Origin: Fennellomyces sp. T-0311
Lineage: Eukaryota > Mucoromycota > Mucoromycetes > Mucorales > Lichtheimiaceae
Assembly (NCBI GenBank): GCA_025266875.1
Contig: JALLLT010000029.1
Coordinates: forward strand, 248,001 to 312,000
Length of the DNA stretch: 64,000 nt
Direction: 5' to 3'
Shown here piece after piece: positions 57,701 through 64,000 of the stretch. The position numbers and the translations under genes were made by a program. The first letter of the stretch is position 1. Each line of letters starts with the position of its first letter. The notes beneath the pieces are model-generated. The model had not been told where the DNA came from. It saw nothing but the letters and a program-made list of their open reading frames with translations, and did not search any database.

Positions 57701-59215
57701 CTGATTTTCTATTTCATACCTATCCTTGCTTCAACATAGCCATACCACCGGCCAAAATAATATATCATTGCTTGTATACCGAATAAACCCTTCTTCCCCT
57801 ACTTTGCAGAGAATATCGGTCGTTGACACATTATGTGATGCGTAACTCCCTGGTACTGCTGGGGCCGTAGTGTAGGACATAGCCGCTTGCGTCGCAGAGA
57901 TAAAAAAACAGGAACTTGTTTATCGGTTTATATCTGACATGCCACTGTGTCTGTTTCACACTGCATGACATCGAGTCTCTTTTCCATACGGTGATACATA
58001 CTGGGGTGGTCCCTCGCTCATCTGGTAAATGGTAATAAAACGTCCTTCTATGTGGTCCACAACTGATTCTAAAACCAGTTGCTGCGGAATCAACCTCAAC
58101 TAGACTTGTTATGTCATGTGGCGATCGGTGGTAAAATAAGCAACCAATTCCGTGAATGCTTGTGGTAGATGCATCACAAAGAAAACTTGACTCGAGTCCG
58201 ATGGCTGGATCTGACTACTCGTTGCATAGATTACACAAGCTGGTATGCATGTTGCGTGTACGTATGTACGTTAGTGATATCAAATCATTGGGTGCGTTAA
58301 CCTGGGTGTCTGCTTTCTTCGCTATTTATATGTCTTATAGTTTAGACAAACAGTCGGTATACTTGAATATAGTTTCAAACGTATACGGAAAAACAGATTC
58401 CCTTGAAATGTCAGCATATATGCGTTGGGCATGATTGTACAATAGCATCTGTTTACGGTTGTATTGTCCAAATAGTAGTGATTATACAGCATGTGGCGCT
58501 AGAATTAATGTAATCCATCTAGAATAAAAGCACAAGAAGCGTTGCTCATGCGTATGTATTGTTATCCATTTTTATTACTACGTATTGCGCGTATGGTACT
58601 ATTCAATGTCGATGCGCCAATGGGCTGTGCAAAAATGTTACTGCTGCGAGCACGCATTTATTAAGATGTCCAATCGAAGTAGTCTATCCAACGTGAGTTT
58701 ATCTGCACGGGTGTGTACGCGAATCGGTTAAGGGTGAATCATTGATGTGCTGAAAACAGCAACCAGGGACATGCCGAAAGTAAACAATACCATTATTTCA
58801 ACATTGAGGGGCTTGATGCGGAATGGATGGGTATTTACGCTACTTATCCATGGCTTCCCCTATTTGCTGAATCGGTTCTTTAATTACGTATCTGTTGAAG
58901 CAGGTGCTCCGAAATCAGTAGAACATTTCTGATACAGTCCAGTCGCTGTCAAAATATGCTCAAGCTTTAGCATCTAATGTAAATCATCCATAACATATTT
59001 AGTATCCAAAAAGCTGTTTACAGCACTAATCCAAATACGTAGTCCATTTGGGACCAGAGCACCACTGGACCGGAGTCTGGAAGGTACCATGACATAACAA
59101 ATCCAACCGTTTCCATTTCTGGACGACAATGAAGTCATATTGACGCTCACTTTTAAAGATATAAAAAGAGAGAGAGCGTTAAAGCTCGATCTACCATTAC
59201 ATCTATAAATACAGT
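57701..59215. other. 1.5-kb intergenic region, nothing secure
   Basis: AT-rich. Frames at 58156-58434 and 58747-58932 have no recognisable motif and no context. A TATAAATA lies 5 bases before the Rtc3 ATG, too close for a TATA box serving that start. Confidence 0.45.
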
Positions 59216-59648
59216 ATGCACGGTTCATCAGGAGAAAACGCATCCAAGATCGTCTACAAAGGAGACAACGGTCAAGAGTTCTTTGTTATTGCCAACCCTG
59301 GCATGGCTGCAAAGTGGCGCAAAGACAAGACGGTTCCTCTCATTGATGTTGTCCAAGGTATATATATATATATATATAAGGAGAAACGGGCGCGTCCAAG
59401 GCTGCTAACATCTTGCTGCGTACAATAGCCTACGATGTTTTGACAACAACGAATCAGAGCAGCACCGGTGAGGCAATTCGTGTGCCAGACGGCATCCTCA
59501 AGTAAGTGTAGAAGAATCCTTGGTTGGATGTTTGCGAATTGTCTGACGAATGGACGATAGGAGCGAATTCGGTACTTCCAACACCGATGACATTGTACGA
59601 AGAATTGTTGAAGAGGGCGAGGAGAAGGGTGGCGCTGTCGTTTCGTAA
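59216..59648 (+). CDS. RTC3: Rtc3/SBDS N-terminal-domain protein
   Basis: Exons 59216-59357, 59429-59501 and 59561-59648 give 100 residues, the length of yeast Rtc3 (YHR087W) rather than full SBDS. It consists only of the SBDS N-terminal (FYSH) domain: KIVYKGDNGQEFFVIANPG, then KDKTVPLIDVVQAYDV and SEFGTSNTDDIVRRIVEEG. In SBDS this fold binds the ribosomal P site. Rtc3 is thought to act in RNA metabolism or stress, and no other domain is present here. The first intron contains a TA-dinucleotide microsatellite (about 59358-59380). AAATAAAA follows at 59697. Confidence 0.9.
59358..59380. repeat. TA dinucleotide microsatellite in intron
   Basis: About ten TA repeats immediately after the 5' splice site of the first Rtc3 intron. 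Likely length-variable. Confidence 0.9.
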
Positions 59649-60024
59649 AGATATCTATATCTCGTGTTGTCTGCGTCAACACACAATTGTACATATCAAA
59701 TAAAACCATCTGCTCAAACTACAACGCTTGGCCTTTGAAACAGAGTGGTATGAAAAATAACATCGTAACTGATGCGGATACAGAGACTGGATGATCTCAT
59801 TCATGCCATGTTTTAAAACGCGTAATACCTTCCTTTATACTATGGTTATACAAAGATTTGACATTGCAGCACACGTCACAAGTGCAGTGCGACAAATACG
59901 CGCATGGTGTATGTATAACGGAGTGACATTAAAAAGTTAATGTAGACGCAAGATACGTGAAAGGCAAAGTGTTTTGTCTAATATTTTAAAAAAGAGTCTA
60001 TGGATTTCTATGCTTTCTAGAGCA
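59649..60024. other. Convergent 3' spacer between Rtc3 and the K+/H+ exchange-related gene
   Basis: 375 bp with AATAAA-like signals on the plus side near 59697. No coding motif. Confidence 0.4.
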
Positions 60025-60916
60025 CTATTGCTGAGCGAAACGCTTCTTTGCAATCTGTGCAAGGATTTGGTACCTGGCACGCTGGAGCTCCACATCCATG
60101 CCAGGGGATTCGAAATGATGCGATAGCTGGGTGATCTTCTCCAAATCCAAGACGCCAGGGATATTTTGTTGCAGAAGGTCTTGGATATTGGGCTTGGATG
60201 ACTCGGAAAATCGTTTTTCAACTTCGCGAGGTAACGTCACTTGGTCATCCGTTACGTAAGTCTGACTACCCAGTAGTCGGTCGAGATCCGGCGAAGGAGT
60301 ATAATCTAGGTCTAATGCTCGTAGGTGCTGAGCACCTTTGTATGCTACAATTGCCCGTGAGTCGCGTGCCATGCAGAAGCAAGAAAGACACAATACCCTT
60401 ATAGTGGCTGTAAAGACGGAAAAGATTGTATGCGAGGGGTATATTGGGGATGACCGGAACGATAACAAAGGTACAGGCGATAGGCACCCAGTAGGCAGAG
60501 TAATACATGTATTTCTTGTGATACGGTTCTCGTTCGATAAGCAGCTGCTCCAGATCCTTTTGGACTTGGAAGCTGCTGGTAAGAGATGCATGATACACGT
60601 GAACCTAGCAACACGAAGGTTAACTTGCAGTAGCCTTGTGCGTGATAAAATTATATGCCTTTTCAGGTGAAGCCACCATATCTTCTTTTGTCGGTACGTT
60701 TTTCAGGAACCATTCTTGATAATCAAGTTGGTTCATTAGATTGTTGCCGCGATCGTACAATTTTCTTTTCCACGTCGTTGGCTCCGCAGCACCCAGTTGT
60801 TCCCATTTCTTGCTAGACCAATCTACTGCTTGGGTCAATCGCGAACTTGCTGGAGCATTTGAATGACAGTAGTATGCCCATCGATTGCGAAGGATTGGAA
60901 TTGCAAAGACTCTCAT
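60025..60916 (-). CDS. Mitochondrial K+/H+ exchange-related protein (Mit_KHE1 family)
   Basis: Inner-membrane protein family linked to mitochondrial K+/H+ exchange (yeast YDL183C/Mrx19). Likely exons (minus strand) 60916-60677, 60604-60397 and 60344-60025, giving 255 residues. It begins MRVFAIPILRNRWAYYCHSN. Family motifs are GNNLMNQLDYQEWFLK, VHVYHASLTSSFQ, and the hydrophobic stretch with PVIPNIPLAYNLFRLYSHYK. It ends in a soluble DLEKITQL...KKRFAQQ tail. The first intron is the uncertain point: the acceptor (TTGCTAG with branch TTAAC) is clear, but the donor could be GTGGCT after codon 80 (used here), GTACCG 21 bases earlier, or a GC donor giving an impossibly short 24-base intron. All keep the frame. 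Confidence 0.82.
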
Positions 60917-61114
60917 CACTATGGAGAAAAAAGATCTGGTTGATATCCGCAAGGAGGTTCTAATTTCATGCTTGGGCGTGACTCGTCCGACGCTTTCCTT
61001 CTTTCTTTGACAGCATATTAATGCTAGTCAATTGCAGTAAAGTCAGATTAATAATAGTCATAGTGACGATATATTTTATTGAGTCAAAAAACGTAAACAC
61101 GTCCTGCGTGCTGA

Positions 61115-63768
61115 CTAGAAACTCAACACCATATATATCCGTGTATCCATTGAACCGTCTCGCCGTCGTTTCTGCAAATACGTCCACGCGTCTTTCGATG
61201 TACGATAGGGTTCACCCCATTGTACTTGGAGTTTATCATCGGGGGCTAAAAATCTTTCAGGTTGTTCTACTCCAATATGTTTAGTATGCACAATTCGCTG
61301 CTATTGGATACCCATTACCTCTGAGCTGAATGTGTTCACCCCACGGGGATAGGAACCTATAGTGGCAGCCTCGAATGAGCACTTGAAATTCTGGATCATG
61401 GTATTTGCGAATGTGGGTATAGATATTGGAAGGGTTCCATGAAGTGTACCCGCAATCTGCGTATGGGCAAAAGTTTAAGTTTCTACCTAAAATTTAAAGG
61501 TATCAGTGTCTGGCTGATGTTACACAAAACAAGCATTACGTGGCTTCATGGGTTTAAGGTGCCCAGTGATTTTCTCATTCTCATCTACTGAATTTCGGGA
61601 AGTTTCTAGCGGATAGAAGTATCAGAGGGCATGTCATAAAACAGTCCCGATTACGCTTACCGTTAAACATTACTACTTCCCCTCTTGGGTCCTGAAATAC
61701 GCATCTTCTGCCCTTGGGAACCATCATAAAATCCGGGTCATGGACTCTTCGAATATGATTAAAGACGGTGTATCGATCAGTTGCAGATATTTTGCAATAG
61801 CGGTATGGGCAGTGGAAAGGCTTTTCATCTTTGAGAGAATACTGTCAAGTCATTTTGAAGTAGTTGGTGGCAGTTATTGATCACATACCTTCTGGAACTT
61901 GAGATGAAACAATGTCGCACAGGAGTCCTGCTGAATGGCGTACTGTGTCACGCACATTTACTATTTCATTCGTATGCATTAGCCAACCATTCTTCATATA
62001 TGCTGCCGATTTCATTACCATCATCAAAGTTTATTATCTTTCCTTCTTCCGTTTTGATAATATAGGAACGGCCTGAAATAAGCATAGGAAAGTTCACATC
62101 GTGACAGGTCCGAATGTGATAGTAAATATTAGAGGTGAGATTATTAACAAAGCTACACGAGTCGTATGGGCAGTAGAGGAGCTTCGTTCCTTTGGTGATT
62201 GAAGCATATCAGTAGTACATCCTATAACAAACCAATCTGAAGAGCATTACCTTCATAGAAACGTTTTTCAACAGTAATCTTTTCGTCTGGGCCAAGCGCA
62301 TATTTTTCATCGGTTTCTATGTAATTACAGTTTCAGATCTCCCTCCCTACTATTACTGTACAGTGTATACCAAAACGCTTACGAAAATCGATTATTCTTC
62401 CATCCTCGGCCTTGAAAGTATAAAGTCTTTTAACAATTCGGAATTCCGGAAATGCTGGATCGTGCAGTTCGCGAATGTGGTCAAATAATTGAGCAAAAGA
62501 CTTTTTGGTCGTTTTGCAATTTGCATATGGACAACGTGGACGTTTTCCTGATATCTCAAGTGTCTGTTAGTAGAAAAACTTTGATAATCATGCAATTGGA
62601 TTACCTTGTTTGCGAGTTTTAACAGGCTCTACTGTCATCTTTTGCTTATCGCCAAGTAAATTTCGCGAGGATGCTGTTTGGTTTTCAGTCAGATGATAGG
62701 ACGTAACGATAATGCAGACACTACCATCGAACTTGACTTCTTGGCCGTTGGGTGTTTTAAAAATACGATTTTTGTGGAAGGTATCGGTCGAGAATGTAGA
62801 GTCGTGTGTGTGTCGAATATGTAGTACCAGGCGATGTTTACCAACACTCGAATATTCGCACTTGCTGTACGGACAGTAGACAACGTCTTTTGCTGTCCCG
62901 TTAGAGAAAAAGAATGATCGTAAATTGTCTAACTTACCACATGATACAGGTACTTGAACATAACGGATTCCATTCGCGTCTGCTTCATTTTCATTGCTTG
63001 TTGGTTCTGTTTCGTCGTCATCGATTATTGTTTCCTTTTCATCGGTATCATTTGTCGTCTCTGTTTGGATGGCATTGTCTGTCACTAATTTTGAATCGGC
63101 TTCTTCTGCAACTATTAAACTATCCTCGGGATAGTCAACTGAAGATTTGTCGGATATTTGTGTGTTGGTCAGTGCATCGCTTATTTTTTCTTCCTCCGAG
63201 CTCTTTTTGGGCCTAGATTTGACACCCTCTGCAATACTGTCAGCATCGGCCCAATGTATCAGCTGGCTTGTATTACTTTTACTAGATGCCGATCCTAAAG
63301 AGGCTTTGGAAGACTTTTTGACTTTTGTTTCTTTGATGACACCATCCTCTTTTTTCTTTTTGGACCGAGATTTCACTGTTTCTGTACGAGCGCTTTTGTT
63401 TAGAAAAAAGATGCGCGTATGGGCTTGTCCAAATAAACATTACCCTCACTACTCGATGTCGAGGAGTCCCTGCTCGTCTTTTTCTTGGCTTCTGGATCTT
63501 GCTCTTCTTTTTTCTTTGAACGGTTCTCGGATCGAGCTTTGACAGCAACTGCAGTCCCTTTTCAGTTGTGAGCTTGTTTTTCTTTCTTGCTTGAATAGTA
63601 CTTACCATCCGCTGTTGGCCCGGTGGATCCTTCGGGAGGAGTCTTGGATTTCTTGGACCGAGGTTTCTTATTGTCCTTTTGCGTTGAGCTTATTTCGTCG
63701 CAAGTCGTGGTTGCCGTAGCTACTTTGCGATCGGGATCGCTTTTACGGCTGGCTGATTGAGATTCCAT
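61115..63768 (-). CDS. Five-C2H2-zinc-finger protein with duplicated exon pairs
   Basis: Twelve exons (minus strand): 63768-63606, 63548-63444, 63381-62938, 62886-62605, 62547-62383, 62316-62251, 62189-62019, 61942-61889, 61828-61661, 61605-61540, 61486-61319, 61245-61115. They give 660 residues. The N-terminal ~230 residues are Lys/Ser/Glu-rich and disordered, probably with nuclear localisation signals (PRSKKSK, SKKKEE, KSRSKKKKE). Five fingers of spacing C-x4-C-x12-H-x4-H follow near residues 240, 334, 412, 488 and 566. Each starts CPY and ends HIR..H(D), then continues with a ~30-residue segment ending in an aromatic/Gly-rich strand (R.Y.F....G....F). Three finger exons (7, 9, 11) are each preceded by a short linker exon (54-66 bp), and every intron is phase 1. 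DNA or RNA binding is inferred; no known family is recognised. Confidence 0.78.
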
Positions 63769-64000
63769 GAATTAGAAACAATGGTACAATTCACTCGAGA
63801 TTATGTGATGATCGTGTTACCCATGGGATCTTCTGTCTAAAAGAGTGTTATGTGTGTCTTTTGTCGTCTTGGTTTTTATGATAAACGCGGAGTACTCTTT
63901 CCAATCATCTGCAAGACATCTGGTGCAACCTTAGAAATTTAGGTTTGATTTAAAAGGTTCTCTTGGATACCGTACCCTGCTACGGTAGCCAGTTTACAAC
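63769..64000. other. Upstream flank of the zinc-finger gene
   Basis: 232 bp before the start codon on the minus strand up to the window edge. No feature beyond a probable promoter. Confidence 0.35.

Noticed and set aside
60605..60628. 24-base GC-AG intron in the K+/H+ exchange-related gene
   Set aside because: Too short for spliceosomal removal; a longer donor choice keeps the same frame.
1..64000. CRISPR arrays, operons, bacterial insertion sequences
   Set aside because: None seen. Introns and gene families show the window is eukaryotic, and no regularly spaced short repeats were found.

Overview
The window is nuclear DNA from a filamentous fungus, most likely an early-diverging one (Mucoromycota, Mucorales-like). 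This is inferred from the very compact, intron-rich genes (about 97 introns modelled, mostly 50-70 bp), fungal-type families (Cdc4, Grr1, Hul4, two-domain phosphofructokinase with a glyoxalase-like head, aspartate-semialdehyde dehydrogenase, a mitochondrial K+/H+ exchange-related protein) and a MULE-type transposase relic. No genus is claimed. All exon models were built by hand from GT-AG signals, reading-frame continuity and family conservation. Every listed model closes in frame.

Layout. 0.4-7.2 kb: alpha-COP and a cytosolic Hsp70 (5' introns clustered, ends EEVD). 7.2-12.1 kb: mostly empty, with tRNA-Ser(UGA), a diverged tandem duplication and small inverted repeats. 12.1-32.4 kb: Cdc4-like F-box/WD40 protein, 6-phosphofructokinase, Hul4/HECTD2-like HECT ligase, APC/C subunit Apc4, prolidase, Pus4/TruB pseudouridine synthase and Grr1-like F-box/LRR protein. 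Four of these seven are ubiquitin-ligase components. 32.4-35.5 kb: no secure gene, one perfect hairpin and some coding-like minus-strand fragments. 35.5-43.0 kb: ribosomal protein L15, a small coiled-coil protein, a PRELI/MSF1-like protein, a LIM-LIM-C1-RhoGAP, a DUF4112 membrane protein and Hom2. 43.0-49.2 kb: sparse, with a MULE fragment, a two-KH protein, an RGS-domain protein and a diverged dispersed repeat. 49.2-57.7 kb: class I cyclic-nucleotide phosphodiesterase, SLC45/GPH-type sugar transporter, SAM methyltransferase, eIF3e and an extremely Asp/Tyr-rich acidic protein. 59.2-63.8 kb: Rtc3/SBDS-N protein, mitochondrial K+/H+ exchange-related protein and a five-zinc-finger protein built of duplicated exon pairs.

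Functional themes: secretory traffic and protein folding (alpha-COP, Hsp70), ubiquitin-dependent cell-cycle control (Cdc4, Grr1, Hul4, Apc4), translation (L15, eIF3e, Pus4, tRNA-Ser, Rtc3), glycolysis and amino-acid metabolism (PFK, Hom2, prolidase) and cAMP/G-protein signalling (PDE, RGS, RhoGAP). The genes look like an ordinary housekeeping neighbourhood, not an operon-like system. The most unusual items are the zinc-finger gene in which every intron is phase 1, the Asp/Tyr-rich protein, a GC-AG intron in the pseudouridine synthase gene, and several unexplained coding-like or repeated segments.
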